DNA from: Parasitella parasitica
Lineage: Eukaryota; Mucoromycota; Mucoromycetes; Mucorales; Mucoraceae
Direction of reading: 5' to 3'
DNA: 31,120 bases
Assembly: GCA_025201805.1 (NCBI GenBank)
Contig: MU619293.1
Location: 11,313 to 42,432, forward strand
Shown here: piece after piece, positions 12,286 to 21,612 of the stretch
How positions within the stretch are numbered: the first letter of the stretch is position 1
Layout of the letters: each line of letters starts with the position of its first letter
Position numbers and translations under genes: made by a program
Notes under the pieces: generated by a model
Told to the model about the DNA's origin: nothing
Databases searched by the model: none
Seen by the model: the letters and a program-made list of their open reading frames with translations, nothing else

Positions 12286-13148
12286 ATGTCTGATAGGTAG
12301 GATGCAATTAGAAATTCAAAACGATTTACCAACCACATCCCTCGATACTAGTAACAAAGCCGTTCCTGCACCTATATATGTATCTGAAACTCTTTTAAAA
12401 AAGAGAAAGGCCAACGAGAAGGGGGCTGCCATCAAGGCCAAGCAAAGACTTGAATTAAGAAAAGTATGAGTTGCGATTCACATAGTTTGATCTGATATTA
12501 ACCCAGGTTACATAGGAAAAAAAGAAGCTCAGAAAGACTCAATTCATGCGTGCTGACGAATACATTCGTAATCGTCGTATGATTGATAAACAGGGTAAAC
12601 GTCTTCGTTCTATATCTTCTGGTAAAAGAAAGGGTTCAAATAAGAAGGGTGATGGAAAGCTGTTATTCGTTGCTCGCATCAAAACTGAAAACAGGATTCA
12701 TCCTCAAATCAAAAAAGCTCTTGCTAAACTTCGTTTGCTAAAAATGAATGCTGGTGTGTTTGCTGTCTGCGATGATGAGACAGTCAAGGATCTTCAAAAG
12801 ATTGAGCCATATGTTACTTATGGTGTTCCTAGTTTAAAAACTGTTCGTGATCTCATTATGAAGCGTGGTGCCACTATGAGCAAAGGTGTCCGCACCCCTC
12901 TCTCTGATAATACCATAATTGAAGAAGCTCTCGGTGATTTCGGTGTCATTTGTTTGGAGGATATTATTCATGAAATTGTTCAGCACGGCGATAATTTCAA
13001 TATGGTATCAAAGTTCTTGACTCCCTTCGATTTGAATGATCCTGCCAGAGGCTGGCGTCAAAAGAAGTTGAAGGAAATAGTTGAAAGAGAGAACGACGAA
13101 GAGAATACCGAAGATGACATTAACAAATTGGTTGAGGCTATGAATTAG
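12286..13148 (+). CDS. RLP7: Rlp7/RPL7-like (uL30 family) ribosome-biogenesis protein
   Basis: Exons are 12286-12296 (only 11 nt), 12352-12463 and 12516-13148, totalling 756 nt and 251 aa. The N-terminus carries the family signature VSETLLKKRKANEK and a Lys-rich helix. The uL30 fold begins at LLFVARIK and includes KLRLLKMNAGVF, IEPYVTYGVPSLKTVRDLIMKRG, DNTIIEEALGDFGVICLEDIIHEI and GWRQKKLK. LGDFGVICLEDIIHEI and overall divergence resemble yeast Rlp7 and animal RPL7L1, pre-60S assembly factors, more than canonical RPL7. Canonical RPL7 remains the alternative. Intron 2 uses the second of two possible AGs (CATAG at 12515), because the first would give an in-frame stop. Confidence 0.85.
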
Positions 13149-13337
13149 ATTTTGGACTTTTGTATATTTTTCGCTATCATTGCACTGCTTTTTTATTTTT
13201 ATTTTCCACAACCACCAGCACTCTTCAAACTATTATCTGATTATCCTTGTCATTATTAAATTTTATAAATTGCATTATCCTTAGAAAATGCTAATAGTCT
13301 TTGAAACTGATGTGATATCCACATTTGCATTTATATA

Positions 13338-13386
13338 CAGTGCAACCTGTAAATTTTGTCCATTTTGAAAAAACAAATGGCGTTTA
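13338..13386 (+). repeat. Left terminal inverted repeat of the Fanzor element
   Basis: It starts CAGTGCAACCTG after a TA and contains the shared blocks AATTTTGTC, TTTT, AAAAAA and AAATG, which align with the reverse complement of 16482-16530. The inner part, 13367-13386 (G, A6, CAAATGGCGTTT), is repeated directly at 13408-13427 (G, A7, TAAATGGTGTTT). This gives a direct-repeat pair that could be transposase-binding sites. Confidence 0.85.
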
Positions 13387-13620
13387 TTGGAATATGAACA
13401 TCCATTGGAAAAAAATAAATGGTGTTTCCTCAAAATTAAATGTCGATTTCGACAAAAATAATTGTCATATTTAAAAGCACATATTGTCGTTACCAGAACC
13501 TATAATGCATCCTCCATAAATATTTTTTGTCTTGTTTTTTTTCTACACATTTGTTTCTTTTTTAAACTAGTTTTCCGAAGACACCATATATAAATAACTA
13601 TTCCCTTCAGAAAAGTACAG

Positions 13621-16373
13621 ATGAAGAAAATTCGGAAGGACACTTCTACTTCTTGCTCTAAAGAGGAGTCTTTAAAGAACAGAGACGGTAAAGATACATG
13701 TTAATTTCTGATCAAAACGTTACTAATTTAAGCTATGATGGTAGACACATGAAAAAATTATAACCGACAATTCAGATGATGATTTTCAGCCATCAGTAAG
13801 CTTTAGAAAAAGAAGTATGTATAAGCACATTATATTCATAAGTGTTGAAGATTCAAAGCATTTTTAAACACCCATTACATAGGTAAACAAAGCAAGAAAG
13901 AGGGCCAAAGACGAAATTGGTAGCACAAGCAAGATCAGCTTTCGCAACACCAATGCTCAAGGTCCAATGATAGGTGAATCAAGCAAGACTACACAACCAG
14001 ATAGTTTCATGAATGTACCCAATGTTACTACTTCCAAATCTGACTCTACTGCTACCAAACCTGGTTCTACAACGAAAAACTTTGACGATAAAACAAGAAA
14101 AAAGGTGATGACAGTGAAAACAACTATCAAAAATATATGGAAACCGAATATTTGCAGCCATTGCATAATCTAGTGAATACTACTCATACAGTCATCACTC
14201 ACACATTTGCTTTTTCAAAATACATGTTCTTGAAAGAACTGGCCACAAACAGCAATTTCAACTTGAATGAATTTGTGCGAAAAGAATTCTTTGTGGAAGT
14301 GTTCTTGTCTCTGATTGCCCAAAATACTACCCGCAGGTCTGCTAAGCTTAAAGACACGACTGCGGAGTACAGGAAGTTCATGGCAAAATATCAACAATCT
14401 TACTTGGAAAACGCGAATTATACTCCAATCAAACTGGTGAATGCTCAACAAATAGCACTATATGAGTGCACCAAGACCCAAACTGCCTATCTTAACAACA
14501 TAAAGACCCATTTTGGAAATAGATTGCGAACTCTACTAAATAAGCTCTGTGAAAAAAAAGAAAGAGCGGAAACCATCCGTAAAGAAATGGCGTCCAATGC
14601 GTTTAGTGAAGAAGCTATTAAAGAAGCGATACGACAAAAGGCTTACAATCCCTGTGACCAAGTTATACAAGCTGTAGCTAAAAAAGGTATGCCCAACGTT
14701 GATATTTTGAATGAATCATCAAAACCAAAAGTACAAACTTTCTTGTCGGCATACCCAGAAAATTACAAGTTTAAAATGGGCTCAATCTTCTACGATGTAA
14801 AGGCTAATCCAGAAAACCACTTCAAAGCCTTCGTTAAACTTGCTGAATTGTTTGAAGCGGTGCAGCTAAAGCAATTTTTCTGTTTCCCATTAAGAACGAC
14901 GTTTATTCCTTGCTACATGACGTTAGACAACAAGATTATCCACCACCATATTATTCAAAGCAAGAAACCTTTGATGCCAAGAAGTCAACTCGAGAACTAG
15001 GGATCTATAGTCAATCTTAAAACCAAGGCTTTTAAAAATCAAGGATCCTTAAGCTTCAAAGGTACTCTTGAAACTGATGGAGTTGGTGCCAGTATCATTA
15101 AACAGAACTGCGATACCTCCCGAAAAGGGCCGCCAGTCAAGAGTGATAAGAATGTAGCCGGTGATGAAACGAGATATATTGAAGATTTAACACAAGAAGA
15201 ATTGAAGGAACTAATGGAAAATGTGTGCTCATGGATCCAGGAAGAAGAGACTTGCTATACTGCATGAAAGAAACAAGCAAAACGAGCGACAAACAAACCC
15301 TAGTGTATTCTAACGCAACTCGAAGTAAATTATCAAGACATTTCAAAATGTTGCTGAAGAAAACCAAGCCAGAAGTTATCAAAGCTGCTGAAGCCACGCT
15401 ATCGGAAACCAAATCTTCTTCTGTAAACGTAGACAACTATGTGGAATACATTAAAACAAGAGGAAACCATAAAAACTGAAAAGATGTATTACCCGGATAA
15501 ATGCTTTTTGTTGAACGTTAATGATAAGGGTGACCTGTACTTTGGGAAACTATTCGTTGCAAGAATTCGCGGTTATTATCCTCAGACTTAGAATACTTCT
15601 GGCAATCATACACGTTTCCAAATTTATGCGTCTTACATACATATAATGCTTCAGCAGCCACATATATTAGAACGTTTAAGCGATGCCGCTAAAACCGCAA
15701 TTGTCAATCTTGCGTCGGAAATGCTGAGAAATTATCGAAACGACTTGAAACAACGTGTACATGATGTTTTACAAAGTTTACAGTTATTGCCATTCAGAAA
15801 ACTCAAGTTTTCAAGCAAATTATACTACGACAAAAATGATGCGCAGTTGGTAAACAAGTTGAAAACGAAGTTTGGATCGAATTCAGTTCTGGTAATTGGA
15901 AATTGGTCTGCACCAAACGTCAAATACCATGAACCAATTAGAAACGCTGGATTGATCAAGATGCTGCAAAAGAACGGTTTTAAAGTTAATCTCATTGGCG
16001 AATACAAAACATCTTCTCTCTGCCCAGGCTGTGGTGGCAAGCTCGATCAAAAGTTTAAAACAATCCGAAACCCTAGACCATATCAACGCCACAAAATGCC
16101 CATTGTAAAGTGTCATGGCCTAACAAGGTAAAATATATATATATATATATATATGCTCACGTAACATTGAATTATGAAGACTAACCTTCTTCAAGATGTC
16201 GAAGCAGTGTGTGTTCCAGCAATGAAAACCGACTATGGAATCGAGATCTTGCAGCTGTATTAAACTTCAGAAAGATTTTAATCTCCTTGAGGGAGACAGG
16301 CAGACGACCGACAATTTTCTCAAGACAACAAAGACAAAAACTTTCCACCAAGGTTAACGCCCTGGTTATTTAA
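13621..16373 (+). pseudogene. Fanzor (eukaryotic TnpB-like, OMEGA RNA-guided nuclease family), decayed copy
   Basis: All landmarks of the family are present in order but in broken frames: a basic Ser/Thr-rich N-terminus (13745-13795 and 13883-14105, joined by a GT-AG intron 13796-13882); a long helical region (14110-14997); the Fanzor signature FKGTLETDGVG (~15055-15090); RuvC-I MDPGRRDLLYC with Asp at 15234-15236; the core GNWSAPNVKYHEPI; GEYKTS with the likely alternative catalytic Glu at 16000-16002; zinc-finger pair CPGC (16021-16032); an intron 16128-16195 with a TA repeat; second pair CRSSVC (16197-16214); RuvC-III NRDLAAVLNF with Asp at 16245-16247; stop TAA 16371-16373. Lesions: frame changes near 14101 (A6 run), ~15222 and ~15474, and in-frame stops TAG 14998-15000 and TAG 15589-15591. 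The first exon (ATG 13621) does not splice cleanly to the next. All three catalytic acidic residues and both zinc pairs survive. It was probably once active and is now inactive. Confidence 0.92.
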
Positions 16374-16481
16374 TGCAGGCACGTACTTTTGAATCCAAAA
16401 CGACAATAATAGATGAGCTAACAGATATTTATTCTTAGGTTAGTGACATTTGTCTATTGCCAAACGACATTCATTTTTTTA

Positions 16482-16530
16482 CTAACAACATTTATTTTTT
16501 TAAAACTGACAAAATTAATCAGTACAACTG
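16482..16530 (-). repeat. Right terminal inverted repeat of the Fanzor element
   Basis: Read inward on the minus strand it begins CAGTTGTACTG and carries AATTTTGTC, TTTT, A7, TAAATG and GTT in register with the left end. A second related word (A7, TGAATGTCGTTT) lies just inside at about 16460-16480, so each end has two copies of the A-rich motif. A TA follows at 16531. Confidence 0.85.
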
Positions 16531-16532
16531 TA

Positions 16533-17143
16533 GTGTTAATTTTAACCTCTTATTCTGCTGAATCCTAGCTGTAAGGGCAATGTTGCCCAAAGTTCATGCC
16601 GACAATTGATTGATAAACTTGGCGTGGGCTAGCTGTTGTAGGATAGCTCAAAAACTGTTTCAATTCGTTATTCTAAACATTCTTTCACTTGATATACCCT
16701 TATTAGAAATCATGATTTTTTTTTTCCAAATAGTGATTAAAAGCTTTGAATTAGTTGGAAAGGGTTAAAACAGTGTACGATACAACGCATTTTATACTGC
16801 TTCGTAGTGATAACCCTGTGTCATAGGAAAAATAAATACAATGTAGTGTTTGGGGTTCCACATTTCGTAAGTTGTCCTGTACGAATTTATTGTTAATATC
16901 CTGCTCAAAGATATCGTAATAAAGAACATTTCCCACATTTTTCCACAATCGTCTCATTTAATTTGACCTTTGTTAATTGAATGTAGCAAAAGGAAAAGGC
17001 AGAAATTGAATTTGCATTAATAGTAGCAGCAAATATTAGATTTTGACGCACGGAGGATGCAAATTGCTTCTTCAGCAGAATAAAAGGTTTGGTCTAATTC
17101 CGAATATTATTCGAGTTCACCAGATACTGGCAAGCATAAAGAT
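16533..17143. other. Intergenic downstream of the Fanzor element, no gene seen
   Basis: Short frames on both strands (for example 16751-16957 minus) have no recognisable motif or splice support. The first bases after the TA at 16531 would be the native guide-encoding flank if an omega RNA ran through the right end. Confidence 0.5.
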
Positions 17144-17534
17144 TCATTGCATCAGCAAACCCTCATGCAGTATTATCATTTTCTCATCGCCCATTTTATT
17201 ATTGCGAATGCATGGTAGTAACTTCGTGATCCGATACGCCCTTCCATACGGTTCTATAGCTCTTTTTACATTGTCAATTTAAAGTTCTGAAGAATGCTCT
17301 TTAAAAAGTTCACAGGCCAATGTAGTATCTTCAGGGCTAAGATTCTTAAATAGCCCGCGCGAAATTTTGCTACCTACACATAAAACTCACTACATCAAAT
17401 CATGGCAGATCGATGATCAGCGTACCAGCTGCAAATCCCTGCTTCTTTGGAAAAACGATGGAAGAGGCCAATTGAGCTGGTGAATCCTGAAATCCCATAT
17501 GGCTTTGAGAGATATGGTCAGGTGTAACATTACT
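17144..17534 (-). pseudogene. Possible decayed minus-strand coding remnant
   Basis: Two protein-like segments in different frames adjoin here. Minus-strand 17532-17400 reads NVTPDHISQSHMGFQD and continues to FAAGTLIIDLP before a TGA, with a splice-acceptor-like GCAG just upstream at 17534. 17390-17144 reads GLFKNLSPEDTTLACELFKE, then RAIEPYGRAYRITKLLP and MIILHEGLL, broken by an internal TAA. Composition looks coding but no family was recognised. It could be an eroded gene or chance. Confidence 0.25.
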
Positions 17535-17616
17535 GCAACAAAGGAATTTGTTTCATAGCAACATTACTCCTTGATTCCTTTTTTTTTTTTTTTCCATTCA
17601 CTTTTTATCAACTGAA

Positions 17617-19363
17617 ATGAGTTTTATTACTGTAAAAGGCTCGCGATTTTATCAATATAATCAGCCTTACTTTATTAAAGGAGCAAACTATTGGCAAGGT
17701 ATAAACTTGGCAGCAGAGTCAACTTACGGTGGTGATAGAGATCGATTGAATTTCGAATTGGATCAATTACAAAATATGGGAGTGAATAATTTACGAATTA
17801 TGGCTTCATCTGAAGGACCAGATGATCAGCCTTATCGAATGAGGCCAAGTTTGCAGCCATATTTAGGTGAATACAATGAGAACATCTTCCAAGGTCTGGA
17901 TTACCTTTTGGATGCACTTTCCAAAAGAAAAATGACGGCCGTTAGCAAGTATTTAAGAAGAATCAGTCAAGTTTATTTTTAAATTAATATACATGCTTGT
18001 TCTATACATAGTGACCCTGAGTAATTTTTGGCATTGGAGTGGAGGGTATTTTTATCACACAAAATCTCCTTGATTTTCATAAGCTAAATAAATTAATAGA
18101 TTTGCACAATACATCGCATGGATTACACAGAAAGAAATTCCTTATCCCGTAACACGAGATAAATGGGATGAGTTCACAGAGTTTACATGCAAATTTTACT
18201 CGGATAACTCTACTATCAAAGACCAAGTAAATCGTCATTTCAAGAATCATATTAGAACAGTGCAAACAAGAAAAAACACTGTCAATGGCAAGATATACAA
18301 TCACGATGAAACCATTATGAGTTTGTGTTTGCAATGGCAAAATGTGTTTTGCATGAATTTACTAAAACACGTTATTATTAGGTTGGCAGATTGCAAACGA
18401 GCCTCAGTTTGCACCCAAAAAGTGGTTTGATGAAATTGCAGGTTTCATCAAACAGGGGTCTCCACATCAGCTTGTATCTGCTGGGATCGAAGCTAAAGTA
18501 GATCAGACTGATTTCTTAAATGCACATTCAACAGAATTCATCGACTACTGCACTTGTCATTGTTGGGTAGAAAAGTAAGTGTGGTGATATTTTTCCCTTT
18601 TTTGACTCATACGTTTTGATAACTACATACTCCATGTGTCAACTCCCTGATATAGAGTCTCCCTTTCTTTTTGACTCCTTTTGCACGCAAACAGACACAC
18701 AAAACTAGAACTGTAGCTTCCATTAGTCTTTCTTAATCTTGATTTTTATTCCATTTTCATGGGTTATACATCACTCCTTGTTTTGCATTGATAATACACC
18801 CCCCCCCAGCAACATCTCGGAAATTATTAACTTTTTGTACATTCTGCTCATTGTTTATAGTTGGGGAAAATATGATCCAAGTGATCCAGATCCAAACAAT
18901 TTCAAATCAGCACAAGCATATTTGCAAGAATTTATAACTAGTCGATCTCAATGGGCCTTTGATATTCAAAAACCTATAGTCTTGGAAGAATTTGGCATGG
19001 CAAGAGATGCATGGCGAAGTCCTTCCGACAATGCGTATAAATATGATCCGTCGACACCAACAAGCCACAAGGATCAATTTTATGAGGGGCTGTATCGACA
19101 AATTGAGCATTTATCATCCCAATCCCGTCACGGAGGGTCTAATTTTTGGGCTTATGGAGGTATAGGTCGCTCAACGGATGAACCTAATTCTTTTGGAATG
19201 ATATGGTTAGGTGGTATGTGCGTGTTTGTGTTTTTGTTTGCATGAATTATTGTGTAATGACTTGTATTCAGATCCACCGCATGAACCGAAAGGCTGGTAT
19301 AGTGTCTATGATGTAGACTCTACAGTGTCTGTCATCAAAGGCCACTGCTCTAGAATGTCATAA
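17617..19363 (+). CDS. GH5-family endo-beta-1,4-mannanase-like glycoside hydrolase
   Basis: Exons are 17617-17944, 18012-18045, 18100-18320, 18382-18574, 18861-19213 and 19272-19363, totalling 1,221 nt and 406 aa. The first intron (17945-18011) uses a GC donor (A then GCAAGT); only this junction restores the conserved TAVMTLSNFWHWSGG. The others are GT-AG, and intron 4 is unusually long (286 nt, with a C9 run). Catalytic residues fit GH5: acid/base Glu201 in WQIANEPQ and nucleophile Glu302 in VLEEFGM. Other landmarks are FIKGANYWQG near the start, CTCHCWVENWG and FWAYGG. The family cleaves internal beta-1,4-mannan linkages. No signal peptide is visible at MSFITVKGSRF, so the protein may be intracellular or unconventionally exported. 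A T run (17578-17594) precedes the ATG. Confidence 0.9.
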
Positions 19364-19875
19364 TATAAAGCAATAGATTTGCTAGGCCATATTTCGCAAC
19401 TGATGGAGACAACAACAACATTAAAAGCAGTAATTGAAAGGAATAGGGGTGTTGGATTGGGCAGGAGAAAATAATAAAGAAATACAGGAGAAATGAAATC
19501 TGAACATGTGTAAAATAGTGTGAATAAATTGCGAACCGATCAGACTGCCGTCTACACACGGCTCTTCTCCTTGTCTTCTTTCAATTAGTATCGCTGTAGC
19601 GCCTTCCACTCAGAATTAAGAAGGAGATAAACCTCTTGTGTTTATGTACGAGGGCATTCCTATTGTAAAATCCGAATCTCAACAACCCTTTAATAATTTG
19701 AGACAAAAAATGCTCCTGACGATCGAATAATATATTATATAATGCCCCTCTTTCGACATGTAAAATGTAGATTTTTTCCCCTTATTTTTTTTTTTTTTTT
19801 TTTGTATTTAAATAACTGCCTTTATCTTCTCAATCCTTTTTTCATTTCCTATCCTTATATACATATTTCTACAAC
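19364..19875. promoter_or_regulatory. Intergenic region and presumed kinase promoter
   Basis: About 510 bp between the GH5 stop and the kinase ATG. It holds a T18 run (about 19786-19803), then a CT-rich stretch and TATATACATAT (about 19855-19866) just before the ATG at 19876. AATAAA-type signals for the GH5 gene lie near 19470-19530. No other gene was seen. Confidence 0.45.
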
Positions 19876-21012
19876 ATGTCTTGTCCAATTCAACTTTACA
19901 ATCATAACACCGTACCAAAACCACAAATGAACATCTCAATTCACCCATTGGCCAACAACAGCAGTGCGAATTTACCTGTAACTCCACCTGCTACACCAAA
20001 GCAAGAATTAACCGTTTCCGCAAGACTATTAATGCATCACACGCTGAATGCAGATTTCACCCAAAAATATGTTTTAGGCCAAGAACTTGGAAGCGGCGGT
20101 TTTGGGTTTGTCGTATCTGCTTATGAAAAGAAAACTGGTATCGAGCGTGCTGTCAAGTTCATCATTCGTAAAAAAGTCCCATCAAGTGCTTGGGTAACTG
20201 ATCCTGAAATGGGACCCATTCCAATGGAAATTTATACGCTTAAACATGTCAGACATCCCAATATTATTCATTACTGTGATTCATACCAAGACGATACATT
20301 CTTTTATCTTGTCATGGAATTGCATGGCACTCAATGGGCTCCACCTGCTGCCAATACTCCACCAATCAACAACTCATACTCTATGCATTCACCTGCTTTA
20401 TCGCAAAACTCAACATCTACTATTGACGAAGACGAGGAAGAGCAAGATTTGGAGGTCGCTGCTAGACAGTTTGTCCGTCGTACTTCATGTGATTTGTTCG
20501 AATGCATTGAGCAGCATAAATATTTTGAAGAATCTCTTGCCAAGACCATTTTCAGACAAATTGCTGATTGTGTTGCTTATCTTGATTGCGTTGGCATCTG
20601 TCACCGTGACATTAAAGATGAAAATATTGTCATTGATCAAGATTATAAGGTCAAGTTGATTGATTTTGGCTCATCTGTTATTTTACCTCGCCATTCTGCT
20701 ACTTCAAAGAGAAAATTATTCACGCGATTCTATGGCACTGTGTCATTTGCTTCACCTGAAATCCTTACCTCTCAGCCTTACCGAGCCGAACCTGCCGAAG
20801 TATGGTCACTAGGTGTATTGTTGTTTACTCTGTTATTCGGCGAAATCCCCTTCCCCGATTCTAAATCGGCTGTAGAAGGTCGTATCATGAAGCCCAAGAT
20901 CCCTGTTTCTAGTCAATGCAAGCATTTGATTTATTCCTTGCTGGAGAAAAATCCCGAACATAGACCAACTATTCATCAAGTTTTAACACATCCTTGGTTA
21001 TGCGAAAATTAA
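19876..21012 (+). CDS. Ser/Thr protein kinase of the PAS-kinase (PASK/PSK)-like group, PAS-less
   Basis: A single uninterrupted exon of 378 aa. The N-terminal ~60 residues are disordered (VTPPATPKQE). Kinase motifs: glycine loop GSGGFG (72-77), Lys94 in AVKF, Glu118, HRD 243-245 followed by IKDEN, DFG 263-265 and FASPE (291-295). The usual DVWSLG Asp is Glu308 (AEVWSLGV), as in PASK kinases (which read EMWSLG), and this supports the assignment. There are no PAS domains. An ~50-residue insert (about 152-203), rich in Asn/Ser then acidic, sits in the hinge/alpha-D region before SCDLFECIE. PAS kinases couple nutrient status to glycogen and translation control; the function here is inferred. No intron was detected, unlike most genes in the window. 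Confidence 0.9.
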   Translation: MSCPIQLYNHNTVPKPQMNISIHPLANNSSANLPVTPPATPKQELTVSARLLMHHTLNADFTQKYVLGQELGSGGFGFVVSAYEKKTGIERAVKFIIRKKVPSSAWVTDPEMGPIPMEIYTLKHVRHPNIIHYCDSYQDDTFFYLVMELHGTQWAPPAANTPPINNSYSMHSPALSQNSTSTIDEDEEEQDLEVAARQFVRRTSCDLFECIEQHKYFEESLAKTIFRQIADCVAYLDCVGICHRDIKDENIVIDQDYKVKLIDFGSSVILPRHSATSKRKLFTRFYGTVSFASPEILTSQPYRAEPAEVWSLGVLLFTLLFGEIPFPDSKSAVEGRIMKPKIPVSSQCKHLIYSLLEKNPEHRPTIHQVLTHPWLCEN

Positions 21013-21299
21013 GTTACCATCCGACACATTAATCTACAACAACAAAATCACTACAAAAAAATTAATTATGAACCTATACATATAATCCTCTTCATTATTG
21101 CATTTTTTACATTTCATAACATCACAACCACTTCTTTTTTATTCCTTCTGCATGCTTTTTTTTTATCATTATTATTTTATACAAACATTAATTTTTATAC
21201 AAGTTTCCTATCTACAACTATACCACACTCACCAAAAAAAGTATAATTCCATACTCTACTCTGTATTTGCTCCGTTCATCCACATCCTCGGTTTATGTT

Positions 21300-21301
<2 letters not shown>

Positions 21302-21362
<61 letters not shown>
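21302..21362 (+). repeat. Poly-T tract (61 T)
   Basis: An uninterrupted run of T about 290 bp downstream of the kinase stop. It is long enough that its length in the assembly is uncertain. It could be the mirrored poly-A tail of a retroposed sequence or simple homopolymer expansion. Translations through it are meaningless. Confidence 0.9.
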
Positions 21363-21364
<2 letters not shown>

Positions 21365-21612
21365 TTATTATTTACTCCATTTCATTTGGCATGCCAAGAA
21401 TGCATTAATCATCTTTCTCGTTAATAAAAAAAAAATAATAATAATATAAAAATTAGAAAAACATCTGTTAACAATGCTTGATGTGAACTTAATTTCAGCT
21501 TTTTTGTCGGATTAGGTCCAGTGTTAAATGGCCTGTTCCTGTACTTGAATTTGACACATTGTTACAGTTTTGTAGACGGATTAGAACAGAAAAAAACTAA
21601 ATTTATGTATAG

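Larger units (their letters stand above)
13338..16530 (+). mobile_element. Tc1/mariner-like (TIR, TA-flanked) element carrying a Fanzor gene
   Basis: The two ends form terminal inverted repeats: 13338-13386 matches the reverse complement of 16482-16530 at 34 of 49 positions without gaps. Both begin CAGT, and both are flanked directly by TA (13336-13337 and 16531-16532). CAGT termini and a TA target are typical of the IS630-Tc1-mariner superfamily (pogo/Fot-like members especially). Subterminal copies of an A-rich word recur at each end. The only coding content is the decayed Fanzor; no DDE/DDD transposase frame is present, so the element is non-autonomous. Total length is 3,193 bp. It sits between the Rlp7-like gene (189 bp from its stop) and the GH5 gene. 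Confidence 0.85.

Noticed and set aside
12286-13148. Canonical ribosomal protein RPL7
   Set aside because: The uL30 fold is clear, but the divergence and the LGDFGVICLEDIIHEI wording favour the Rlp7/RPL7L1 assembly-factor branch. Canonical RPL7 is kept as the alternative.
13367-13428. Repeated A-rich words considered as a CRISPR-like or satellite array
   Set aside because: Only two copies at this end, with related copies at the opposite end in inverted orientation. This is better explained as subterminal repeats of the transposon.
16135-16154. TA dinucleotide repeat
   Set aside because: It lies inside the well-phased Fanzor intron 16128-16195. A simple microsatellite with no independent meaning.
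21098-21449. Plus-strand frames with a long Phe run
   Set aside because: They are readings through the poly-T tract.
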